Origin: Chloroflexota bacterium
GTDB lineage: Bacteria > Chloroflexota > Anaerolineae > B4-G1 > SLSP01
DNA: 5,689 nucleotides
NCBI GenBank assembly: GCA_012798275.1
Contig: JAAZNO010000600.1
Location: 1-5,689 of the forward strand
Reading direction: 5' to 3'
Under the pieces are notes generated by a model, which was given only the letters and a program-made list of their open reading frames with translations, was not told the origin of the DNA and made no database searches. Both the position numbers and the translations under genes were made by a program. Of this stretch, positions 1 through 4,841 are shown piece after piece; the first letter of the stretch is position 1; every line of letters starts with the position of its first letter.

Positions 1-18
1 AGGGAGGGGACGATAATT

Positions 19-192
19 ATGAGCAACAACCGTGCCTTTATCATAGCCTTGGGCATGACAGGTGGAAGTATTTTTATCCTGGCCGAAGCATGGTATGGCA
101 CAGCAGGTAATATCTGGCTATCTGCGGGCGTTTTGTTAGCTCACTATCCTTGCACTTTCCCAGGTTCAATAGTCAATTGGGAGCAGAGCTAG
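19..192 (+). CDS. small putative membrane peptide, 57 aa
   Basis: I do not recognise this gene. An ATG at 19 lies 8 bp after a strong purine-rich Shine-Dalgarno stretch (AGGGAGGGGA, 1-10), and the frame runs 57 codons to TAG at 190-192. The product is mostly hydrophobic. Residues about 6-25 (AFIIALG...ILAEAW) could be one membrane segment, and residues about 29-46 (AGNIWLSAGVLL...) a shorter second one; there is one Cys (residue 45). Base composition is visibly more AT-rich than in the genes downstream, which could mean transfer or decay. The abrupt polar end (NWEQS) could mean the C-terminus is truncated. The stop overlaps the stop of a leftward ORF. The good ribosome site favours a real small protein, but no function can be assigned. 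Confidence 0.45.
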   Translation: MSNNRAFIIALGMTGGSIFILAEAWYGTAGNIWLSAGVLLAHYPCTFPGSIVNWEQS

Positions 193-431
193 TCAACAGC
201 GCGCCCCTCTTGAAGTGCCTCCGCCAGCCACTGCAGTAGGTTGCGCTGATGTTCTTGCTGGAGACGTCGCCGAACGTCTCCACAGGTCAGCGTAGCCTCC
301 TGTGCCGCGGCGCGTTGTGCCTCAAGAAAGCAGAACAGACACGCTATGAGGGCCCAGAAGGTGCTGGCGTGGCTGGCGGACTGGGCTGCTGCTGAACAGC
401 CGGAGTGTGTTTGGTCGCGCCTGGAGCACAT
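189..431 (-). CDS. hypothetical leftward ORF or gene remnant, 80 aa
   Basis: This is an unrecognised ORF. The C-terminal half (from about FLEAQRAAAQEA to LLQWLAEALQEGRAVD) reads like a charged amphipathic helical protein with plausible codon use. The N-terminal 30 residues are Ser/Cys/Ala-rich and look non-coding, and they overlap the start of the rightward ORF at 346. There is no convincing ribosome binding site before the ATG at 431. The most likely readings are the tail of a degraded gene whose front part has been lost, or a chance frame. Its stop overlaps that of the small membrane ORF (convergent TAG/CTA at 189-192). Confidence 0.25.
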   Translation of the reverse strand: MCSRRDQTHSGCSAAAQSASHASTFWALIACLFCFLEAQRAAAQEATLTCGDVRRRLQQEHQRNLLQWLAEALQEGRAVD

Positions 432-612
432 TCACCGGGAGATCAAACTCCGCGTGCTGGAGACCATCGCACATGAACAGCGCGTGGAGCTCGCGCCCGT
501 ACTGCGCGCCTGGTTCCCGCACGAGGTCCGCGCCGTGCGTGAGGCCATCAACCACACACTGCAGGCTTTGGGGCAGCGGACTTTGTCGCATCCGAAATCG
601 CCTCGTGCTTGA
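346..612 (+). CDS. hypothetical helical protein, 88 aa
   Basis: The family is not recognised. From the ATG at 346 the frame has strong G/C preference at third codon positions, as in the solid genes downstream, so it is probably coding. The protein is predicted all-helical: an N-terminal helix with Trp and Ala (VLAWLADWAAAEQ), then charged helices (RLEHIHREIKLRVLETIAHEQ; a turn at AWFPHE; VRAVREAINHTLQALGQ). The ribosome site is weak (AAGAAAG well upstream). The frame stays open upstream only with non-coding-looking residues, so it may be the C-terminal part of a broken gene. The stop at 610-612 overlaps the -35 box of the toxin-antitoxin promoter, so the next operon has its own promoter. Confidence 0.45.
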   Translation: MRAQKVLAWLADWAAAEQPECVWSRLEHIHREIKLRVLETIAHEQRVELAPVLRAWFPHEVRAVREAINHTLQALGQRTLSHPKSPRA

Positions 613-637
613 CTTCTTCGCCGTTGTGTGCTAAAGT
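609..637 (+). promoter_or_regulatory. promoter of the phd-PIN-csx15-cas6 unit
   Basis: A -35 box TTGACT (609-614, 5 of 6 to consensus) and a -10 box TAAAGT (632-637, 4 of 6) are separated by exactly 17 bp. Transcription would start near 644 and give a leader of about 39 nt before the antitoxin ATG. TAAGAT (642-647) is a second -10 candidate. Assignment is by eye. Confidence 0.5.
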
Positions 638-663
638 TAGATAAGATACACAAGTTATATAAC
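624..663. promoter_or_regulatory. candidate autoregulatory operator of the toxin-antitoxin unit
   Basis: Two symmetric elements sit over and just after the -10 region. One is an inverted repeat TTGTGT (624-629) / ACACAA (648-653) that flanks the -10. The other is a perfect 10-bp palindrome GTTATATAAC (654-663) between the start point and the ribosome site. Phd/YefM antitoxins commonly bind palindromes overlapping their own promoter, so these are natural operator candidates. Binding is inferred. Confidence 0.4.
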
Positions 664-682
664 ATATGCGAAGGAGTACCCT

Positions 683-991
683 ATGCCAGTAAGTCTAAAA
701 TCCAGCGAAGTGCAGCAGAACTTCGGCCTGATCATGGAACGCGCACTGACCGGATCCGAGGTGATCGTCGAGCGCTACGGCGCCCCGAAAGTCGCCATCG
801 TGGCCTTCGCGCGTTATCAGGCTTTGCTCGCGGCGGAGCGGGAACTGTTGTTGACACAGCTCCGGCAGGCCGCGGCCGAGAGTGCTGCCCGCGCCGCCGA
901 GCTCAGTGACGAGGAAGTCGAAGCGCTCATCGAAGAAGCGCGCGAAGCCGTGGCGCGCGAAACTGCGGAACGTAAGACATCCAGAGAATGA
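683..991 (+). CDS. type II antitoxin, Phd/YefM family
   Basis: This is the antitoxin of a type II toxin-antitoxin pair. It is expected to bind DNA through its N-terminal Phd/YefM domain, repress its own operon, and neutralise the PIN toxin with its C-terminal part. Residues about 1-50 show the family pattern: an opening strand and helix (VSLKSSEVQQNFG), a central strand ending in ERYGAPKVAIV, then a helix. The rest (about 50-102) is a long Ala/Glu-rich helix (ELSDEEVEALIEEAREAVARE), typical of the toxin-wrapping, protease-sensitive tail. Length (102 aa) is slightly above the usual 80-95. Ribosome site AAGGAG (671-676) is 6 bp before the ATG. Its stop overlaps the toxin start (ATGA, 988-991), which implies translational coupling. 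Confidence 0.85.
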   Translation: MPVSLKSSEVQQNFGLIMERALTGSEVIVERYGAPKVAIVAFARYQALLAAERELLLTQLRQAAAESAARAAELSDEEVEALIEEAREAVARETAERKTSRE

Positions 992-1428
992 GTCGGGTCG
1001 TTATTGATGCCAGCGTCTGGATCCGCTATCTGATTCGCCCAAGCGCCGCCATCCGCACGCTGGTTGAGGACCTTTGGCTCGGCGATAGCATCCAGGTGGT
1101 GAGTGCGCCAGAACTGCAGACTGAGTTACAGGACGTGCTGGCGCGTCCCAACATCCAGCGCTTCATCACACGGGCAGCCGGGAAAGTGCTGCTTGAGACG
1201 CTGTTGCTCAAGGCAATTTTCTTACCCGCGCTGGGCGATATTCCAGCATTCACGCGCGATCCCAAAGACGACAAATTCATCGCTTGCGCCCTTGCCGGAA
1301 GTGCCTGCTATATTATCACGACAGACGCCGACCTGCTTGTTCTGGGCACAGTCAACCGTGTACAGATCGTCACACCTGAAGGTTTTTTGACCGCGTTCGC
1401 TGCGGCACAATCCACGACACAAGGTTAA
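988..1428 (+). CDS. PIN-domain toxin (putative toxin component, PIN family)
   Basis: This is a predicted Mg2+-dependent endoribonuclease toxin of 146 aa. PIN-fold acidic residues are visible: D7 in VVIDASVWIRY, E46 in the helix APELQTELQDVLARP, D94/D95 in TRDPKDDKFIACAL, and D113/D115 in IITTDADLL. The 'RDPKDDKFIACAL...YIITTDADLL' arrangement is characteristic of the COG1569-type 'putative toxin-antitoxin system toxin component, PIN family', rather than of VapC in the strict sense. The start overlaps the antitoxin stop by 4 bp. The next gene, csx15-like, starts 4 bp after this stop, so the toxin-antitoxin pair appears to share its transcript with CRISPR-associated genes. The catalytic set is complete, so it is probably active. 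The RNA target cannot be told from sequence. Confidence 0.87.
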   Translation: MSRVVIDASVWIRYLIRPSAAIRTLVEDLWLGDSIQVVSAPELQTELQDVLARPNIQRFITRAAGKVLLETLLLKAIFLPALGDIPAFTRDPKDDKFIACALAGSACYIITTDADLLVLGTVNRVQIVTPEGFLTAFAAAQSTTQG

Positions 1429-1432
1429 GTCA

Positions 1433-1813
1433 ATGCTCATTCTCAACTTCTCTCACCCCCTGACCGCCGCGCAGCTTGCGCAATTAGAAGCGCTGACCAA
1501 CCAACTGGTCGAGCGCGTGCTGGATATCCCCACGCATTTCGACCCGGCGCAGTCCTTTACCCAGCAGGTTGCGGCGTTGATTGACCAGTTGGAACTCACA
1601 CCCACCGAATGGCAGACCCTGCCGTTGCTCGTCAATCCGCCAACATTGAACGTGATCGCGATAGCACTTTTGGCAGAACTACACGGGCGCATGGGGTATT
1701 TCCCTCCGGTACTGCGTCTGCGTTCGGTGCCCGGCAGCCTCCCGCCACGCTTCGAGGTTGCTGAGATCATCAACCTGCAGGCTGTGCGCGATCACGCACG
1801 GCAGAGGCGGTGA
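1433..1813 (+). CDS. csx15: CRISPR-associated protein Csx15 family
   Basis: This small protein (126 aa) matches my memory of the Csx15 (TTE2665-type) family. Diagnostic stretches are LILNFSHPLTAAQLAQLEAL at residues 2-21, a central TEWQTLPLLVNPP, the helix LLAELHGRMGYFPPVLRLR, and the C-terminal PPRFEVAEIINLQAVRDHAR. Csx15 proteins are found with type III CRISPR systems. They have been discussed as Rossmann-like, CARF-related proteins that handle cyclic-oligoadenylate signals, possibly as ring nucleases; I state that role as family-level knowledge with caution. The ATG at 1433 is 4 bp after the PIN toxin stop, with a modest AAGG ribosome site (1421-1424). The following cas6 begins about 4 bp after this stop. 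The reading frame is intact. Confidence 0.75.
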   Translation: MLILNFSHPLTAAQLAQLEALTNQLVERVLDIPTHFDPAQSFTQQVAALIDQLELTPTEWQTLPLLVNPPTLNVIAIALLAELHGRMGYFPPVLRLRSVPGSLPPRFEVAEIINLQAVRDHARQRR

Positions 1814-1817
1814 AACC

Positions 1818-2505
1818 TTGCCCATTCTTGCTGCTCTGCCCCTTGCCCTTTTGCGCTTCGAGCTCGAAACTCTCGAAGCCGCCACCGTCCCCCCTTACAA
1901 AGGCGACCTGCTGCGGATGGCCCTCCTCTGGTGGCTCAGTGAGTTCTGGTGCCCGGAGCCAACCCGCTGCCGCGAGGGCTGCCGGCGCCCCGATATCTGT
2001 ATGTTCGGAAGACTCTGCACGCCGGCTGCTGGGCGATGAGGCGCCCGGCGCTTATGTGCTCTGGGATGAGCGTGATCGCCGCACGCAGCTTCTAGCGGGA
2101 AGCAATTGGGTCTTCACCCTTACCCTCATCGCCGATCTGGCGCTGCGGCAGCTGCCGGCGATAATCGCCGCGGTGCAACAGGGAGCCGAGCAGGGAATGG
2201 GACGGATCCGGCTGCGCATCCTTAGCGAAGTACACGGCGGCGGGGAATGGCCGCACGACGAATGGGGACCGCTGCTGGATGCTGCCGATGCTGTGCGGTT
2301 AGATCATCACGAAACGCAATGGTTGAGCTATGCCCGACGCTCTCAAGCGTCGGGCGTTTATAACGTTGAAGGTTTCATCGGCAATGGCTGGTACAGTGGC
2401 GAAGCGCTGCGCCCCCTCCTACCCTATCTCTGGTTGGGACAGTGGCTGCATGTTGGCAAAGGCTATGTCAGTGGCAACGGCTGCTATCGCCTACACCAGA
2501 CATAA
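1818..2505 (+). pseudogene. cas6: CRISPR endoribonuclease Cas6, split by a +1 frameshift
   Basis: Cas6 cleaves pre-crRNA within its repeats. The N-terminal part reads from a likely TTG start at 1818 (purine stretch GAGGCGG 7 bp upstream): LPLALLRFELETLE, VPPYKG, then a Cys-rich CREGC...DICMFGRL segment, ending at TGA 2037-2039 after 73 codons. The C-terminal part continues in the next frame from about 2035 to TAA 2503-2505: EAPGAYVLW, then GFIGNGWYSG, LPYLWLGQWLHVGKG and a final glycine-rich loop GKGYVSGNGCYRL, the signature of the Cas6 C-terminal RAMP domain. Removing one G from the GGG at 2031-2033 joins the halves into about 228 aa, somewhat short for the family. Both halves are well conserved, so the lesion is recent, a sequencing indel, or recoded. 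It is the last gene of the toxin-antitoxin/csx15 unit. Confidence 0.8.
2332..2355 (+). repeat. perfect 10-bp stem, 4-nt loop, inside cas6
   Basis: The arms GCCCGACGCT (2332-2341) and AGCGTCGGGC (2346-2355) are exact reverse complements around a CTCA loop. The sequence is coding (around YARRSQASGVYN, just before the GFIG motif of Cas6). It could form a very stable mRNA hairpin or a cruciform. It is not followed by a proper T-run, so it is not a convincing terminator. Confidence 0.8.
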
Positions 2506-2529
2506 CCACACATAAGGGGTGGAGAGAAT

Positions 2530-2781
2530 CAGACAATTGGGAACTGGCCGTCCACCAATACTCCCGTTTTTCCACTCGCCTATGGCGTTTGTCCATTTCG
2601 ACATAATCCGGCGGAGCCGTGCCCAGTTGCACTTCCAACCAGTAGGCGATCACGGATGTCACTCTCCCTCTCACCCTCTCACCCCCTCACCCCTTCACCT
2701 GGCCAGAGGATGAAGCCGCCCCTCGCGCCGCCGGACATCGGGTACTTCCTGCAATTTGGTTAAAAGATCGATGGTGGTCAC
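2530..2781 (-). mobile_element. ISAs1-family transposase remnant with large internal deletion
   Basis: Two leftward pieces of a DDE transposase are recognisable. The first starts at GTG 2781 (minus-strand ribosome site GGGGAG 8 bp before it) and reads IDLLTKLQEVPDVRRREG then RLHPLA, the typical N-terminus of ISAs1/H-repeat transposases; it stops at TGA 2695-2697. The second, about 2530-2662 in another frame, reads DYVEMDKRHRRVEKREYWW, matching the family's conserved 'Y.E.vdKgHGRiE.R.yWv' block. The central catalytic region that normally separates these blocks (many tens of residues) is missing and a C/T-rich tract lies at the join, as is the C-terminal part. No terminal inverted repeats were identified. 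The remnant lies 25 bp after the cas6 stop, so it may mark rearrangement of the CRISPR locus. Confidence 0.6.
2661..2700. repeat. C/T-rich simple-sequence tract (CTCACCC-like)
   Basis: An irregular tandem of TCACC-type units (CTCACCCTCTCACCCCCTCA and flanks) fills 40 bp. It sits exactly where the middle of the ISAs1-like transposase is missing, so it could be the scar of a repeat-mediated deletion or a later expansion. Its reverse complement is GTGAG-rich, like the repeat in front of folB. Confidence 0.6.
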
Positions 2782-2890
2782 GGTTGAAACTCCCCTCGGT
2801 ACACCTCCAATGACTGTTGCTTACCATTTTACACCCCTTCGTGCGGTTCTAGTCAAAGCATGGATGAGCCCTATTTGAGGAGGCAGGAGC
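2782..2890. other. intergenic stretch, no gene seen
   Basis: I see no coding frame here. On the minus strand TTGACT (2851-2856) and TAAAAT (2826-2831), 19 bp apart, form a weak promoter pair upstream of the transposase remnant; the spacing is longer than ideal. A GGTTGAAAC string at 2782-2789 resembles the 3' end of some CRISPR repeats but is single. Confidence 0.3.
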
Positions 2891-2919
2891 TTGCAAAACT
2901 CAATAAGATAGATTATAAT
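2891..2919 (+). promoter_or_regulatory. promoter of the wrbA-SDR operon
   Basis: A perfect -10 box TATAAT (2914-2919) lies 17 bp after a -35-like TTGCAA (2891-2896, 4 of 6). The surrounding 60 bp are sharply AT-rich against GC-rich genes. The start would be near 2926, giving a leader of about 26 nt to the ATG at 2952. Confidence 0.6.
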
Positions 2920-2934
2920 ATTGGATATATCTTA
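2904..2934. promoter_or_regulatory. candidate operator overlapping the wrbA promoter
   Basis: The inverted repeat TAAGATA (2904-2910) / TATCTTA (2928-2934) brackets the -10 box symmetrically, with arm centres 24 bp apart. This placement suits a dimeric repressor that blocks polymerase. No regulator gene is in the window, and chance symmetry in AT-rich DNA is possible. Confidence 0.35.
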
Positions 2935-2951
2935 ATCCGGGAGGTTTTGGA

Positions 2952-3569
2952 ATGTCACAGGTGAAACTCACGATTGTCTACTACAGCTCTACCGGCACCA
3001 ACTACCAAATGGCGCTGGCGGCTAAAGCGGCGGCGGAAGCGGCCGGTGCCGAGGTGCGACTGCGCAAGGTCGCGGAACTCGCCCCCGATGCGGCTATTGA
3101 CAGCAACCCCGCCTGGCGGGCGCACGTCAATGCCACGCGCGACGTGCCGGTCGTCTCCCCCGCCGATATGGAATGGGCCAACGCTTACCTCTTCGGGACC
3201 CCCACTCGCTACGGCAACGTCGCCTCGCAGATGAAGCAGTTCATTGACACGCTCGGCGGCTTGTGGCTCCAGGGTAGCCTGTCCAACAAGCCGGTGGCGG
3301 CCTTCACCAGCGCGATGAATGTGCACGGCGGACAGGAGAGCACGCTGCTGGCGCTGTACCACACCTTCTATCACTGGGGCAGCATCATCGTCCCGCCGGG
3401 CTACACCGACCCGGCGTTCTACGCTGCGGGCGGCAATCCTTATGGGGTGAGCGCGACCGCCGATCCCCAACAGCCGGAAGTCGCCGAGGCCACACTGGAA
3501 GCGGTGCGTGTGATGACCCGGCGCCTCGTGCAAGTGGCCGGGTGGCTGCTCAAGGGGCAGGCGGCCTGA
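2952..3569 (+). CDS. wrbA: WrbA-like NAD(P)H:quinone oxidoreductase (flavodoxin fold)
   Basis: This is a 205-aa cytoplasmic FMN protein of the WrbA family, which reduces quinones by two electrons and protects against oxidative stress. It has a phosphate-binding loop after the first strand (IVYYSSTGTNYQMA, residues 8-21), the family hallmark FGTPTRYGNVASQMKQFIDT (81-100) followed by GGLW, the segment AAFTSAMNVHGGQE (116-129), and VPPGYTDP near 148-154. Length is close to the usual 200 aa. The start is set by GGGAGG (2939-2944) 7 bp before the ATG. It is the first gene behind its own promoter, and the SDR starts 2 bp after its stop, so the two are co-translated. Family membership is firm; the exact electron acceptor is not known. 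Confidence 0.9.
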   Translation: MSQVKLTIVYYSSTGTNYQMALAAKAAAEAAGAEVRLRKVAELAPDAAIDSNPAWRAHVNATRDVPVVSPADMEWANAYLFGTPTRYGNVASQMKQFIDTLGGLWLQGSLSNKPVAAFTSAMNVHGGQESTLLALYHTFYHWGSIIVPPGYTDPAFYAAGGNPYGVSATADPQQPEVAEATLEAVRVMTRRLVQVAGWLLKGQAA

Positions 3570-3571
3570 CC

Positions 3572-4315
3572 GTGGAACTCCAGGGCAAAGTCGCGCTGGT
3601 CACCGGCGGGGCTGTGCGCCTGGGGCGGACGCTGGCGTTGGCGCTGGCGGCGGAGGGCGTGCGGGTGATCGTCCATTACGGGCATTCGGCCGGCTCCGCC
3701 GAGGATGTGATCGCGGAAATCGCCGCACAGGGCGGGTCGGCGTGCGCTCTGCAGGCCGACCTCAGTCAGACCGCTGCCGCGCGTTCGCTCATCGAGCGCG
3801 CGGCAGCGCCTTTTGGGCCGCTGGACATCCTCGTCAACAACGCCGCGATCTTTGAGCACGGCAACTGGGACGACACCACCGAGGAGAACTGGGACCGTCA
3901 CTTCGCGATCAACCTGAAAGCGCCGTTCTTCTTGAGTCAGGCGTTTGCCGCACAGGTGGGCCGCGAGCGCCGCGCCCATATCGTCAACCTCGCCGATTGG
4001 CGCGGCGAGCGACCCGGCGCCGATCACATCGCCTACACGCTGACCAAGGCGGGGATCATCGCGCTGACCCAAAGCCTGGCGTTGGCGCTGGCTCCGCAGA
4101 TTCAGGTCAACGCCATCGCGCCGGGGCTGATTCTGCCGCCGCCGGGGCGCGACCAGGCCTATCTGGAACGCAAGGCCGCGCAGGTGCCCGCCCGGCGGTG
4201 GGGATCGCCGGAAGACATCGTCCAAGCGCTGCGCTTCCTGTTGCGCTCGGATTTCGTGACCGGTGAGGTGGTGCACGTGACCGGCGGCGAGCACCTGTCA
4301 AACGGGGGAGGGTAA
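3572..4315 (+). CDS. SDR oxidoreductase, pteridine reductase / FolM-like
   Basis: This is a short-chain dehydrogenase/reductase of 247 aa, probably an NADPH-dependent reductase of dihydropterins or dihydrofolate. The cofactor motif is TGGAVRLG (residues 11-18); the 'RLG' ending is typical of pteridine reductase PTR1. NNAA follows at 89-92. The catalytic set is D142, Y155, K159 (ADWRGERPGADHIAYTLTK), with Asp in place of the usual SDR Ser, as in PTR1 and E. coli FolM. The later VNAIAPGLIL and DFVTGEVVHVTGGEHL also resemble FolM. I chose GTG 3572, 2 bp after the wrbA stop; the frame also opens at GTG 3542, which would overlap wrbA. FolB and FolK downstream strongly support a pterin substrate. 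It could replace a missing FolA or make tetrahydromonapterin. General SDR activity cannot be excluded. Confidence 0.85.
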   Translation: MELQGKVALVTGGAVRLGRTLALALAAEGVRVIVHYGHSAGSAEDVIAEIAAQGGSACALQADLSQTAAARSLIERAAAPFGPLDILVNNAAIFEHGNWDDTTEENWDRHFAINLKAPFFLSQAFAAQVGRERRAHIVNLADWRGERPGADHIAYTLTKAGIIALTQSLALALAPQIQVNAIAPGLILPPPGRDQAYLERKAAQVPARRWGSPEDIVQALRFLLRSDFVTGEVVHVTGGEHLSNGGG

Positions 4316-4333
4316 GGGGTAATGGATTTTTTG

Positions 4334-4404
4334 ATTCGCCGATTCGCTATGTTCCGATGAATTAACACGTTCCCCTGGCATACCACCGATTACAAAAATG
4401 TGAG
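4334..4404 (+). repeat. intergenic repeat block, copy 1
   Basis: This block starts ATTCGCCGATTCG and includes TTCCGA, then CTGGCATACC and AAAATGTG. The same order with small changes recurs at 5448-5519 after folK, so it is a diverged dispersed repeat flanking folB-folK. No coding function is seen. Confidence 0.6.
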
Positions 4405-4427
4405 TCGTGAGTGGTGAGTCGTGATCG
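4400..4427 (+). repeat. two 14-bp tandem repeats upstream of folB
   Basis: GTGAGTCGTGAGTG (4400-4413) and GTGAGTCGTGATCG (4414-4427) lie head to tail and share their first 11 bases. They provide the left arms of the hairpin described next. Confidence 0.75.
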
Positions 4428-4466
4428 AAAGCTGCGACGGTTCTCTACTCACGGCTCTTAATTTTT
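4402..4466 (+). terminator. possible terminator or attenuator before folB
   Basis: GAGTCGTGAGT (4402-4412) can pair with ACTCACGGCTC (4447-4457) over 11 bp with one G-U pair. The second tandem copy (4416-4424) can pair with the same right arm over 9 bp. A T-rich run (TTAATTTTT, 4458-4466) follows directly. This could end the wrbA-SDR transcript or attenuate folB-folK; the folB ribosome site begins 2 bp later. The large loop makes efficiency uncertain. Confidence 0.4.
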
Positions 4467-4478
4467 AGAGGAGACGCC

Positions 4479-4841
4479 ATGTACGATCAAATTCTCATCA
4501 AAGATCTGCTACTCAGGACGATCATCGGCATCAACGATGAGGAGCGACGCAACCGGCAGGACGTGCTCATCAACATCGTGCTGTACACCGACACCCGCGC
4601 TGCCGGCACGTCGGACGCCGTCGAGGACGCGGTGAACTATCGCACGCTCACTAAGCGCGTCATCGAGAGGGTCGAGGCGTCGCGTTTCTTCCTGGTGGAG
4701 AAGCTGGCGGCCGACATCGCGGCCCTCTGCCTGGAGGACCCGCACGTGGCGGCGGTGGACGTGCGCGTGGAAAAGCCGGGCGCGCTGCGCTTCGCCCGCT
4801 CCGTCGGCGTGGAGATTCACCGCGAGCGCGAGGCGGCCTGA
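4479..4841 (+). CDS. folB: dihydroneopterin aldolase FolB
   Basis: FolB splits 7,8-dihydroneopterin into 6-hydroxymethyl-7,8-dihydropterin and glycolaldehyde in folate synthesis; it works as a cytoplasmic oligomer. The 120 aa are full length for the family. Visible hallmarks are IKDLLLRTIIGINDEER (residues 7-23) with E21/E22, Q27, the substrate-pocket V52-N53-Y54, FFLVEKLAADIA with E74 (the pterin-anchoring Glu), and VEKPGALRFA with the catalytic K99. The start is set by GAGGAG (4468-4473), 5 bp before the ATG. FolK begins on the next base after the stop, so the aldolase product is handed to the next enzyme of the pathway from the same mRNA. No promoter for folB was convincing; read-through from the SDR is possible. 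Confidence 0.95.
   Translation: MYDQILIKDLLLRTIIGINDEERRNRQDVLINIVLYTDTRAAGTSDAVEDAVNYRTLTKRVIERVEASRFFLVEKLAADIAALCLEDPHVAAVDVRVEKPGALRFARSVGVEIHREREAA

Noticed and set aside
628..909. Rightward frame starting in the antitoxin leader
   Set aside because: It is out of frame with the clear Phd gene, its start lies in the promoter region, and the translation is Arg-rich without a family pattern.
1810..2034. Frame-1 reading of the start of cas6 as a GTG-started protein N-terminus
   Set aside because: The translation (Ser/Pro/Cys-rich) does not resemble Cas6, while the other frame gives LPLALLRFELETLE and VPPYKG. The true gene therefore changes frame near 2031-2037.
2519..2713. Rightward 64-codon frame after cas6
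   Set aside because: It runs antisense through the ISAs1-like remnant and the C/T tract, with low-complexity Pro/Ser/His content.
2782..2789. GGTTGAAAC-like string as a leftover CRISPR repeat end near cas6
   Set aside because: Only one copy was found, with no flanking repeat body. It also lies between the ribosome site and start of the transposase remnant.
2955..3533. Leftward open frame (192 codons) opposite wrbA
   Set aside because: It is a mirror of a well-supported flavoprotein gene, with low-complexity Arg/Gly/Val-rich translation and no ribosome site.
3440..4294. Long leftward open frame (284 codons) opposite the SDR gene
   Set aside because: It is antisense to a clear SDR with catalytic motifs. 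Its own translation is Arg/His/Gln-rich with no domain, as expected from the complement of GC-rich codons.
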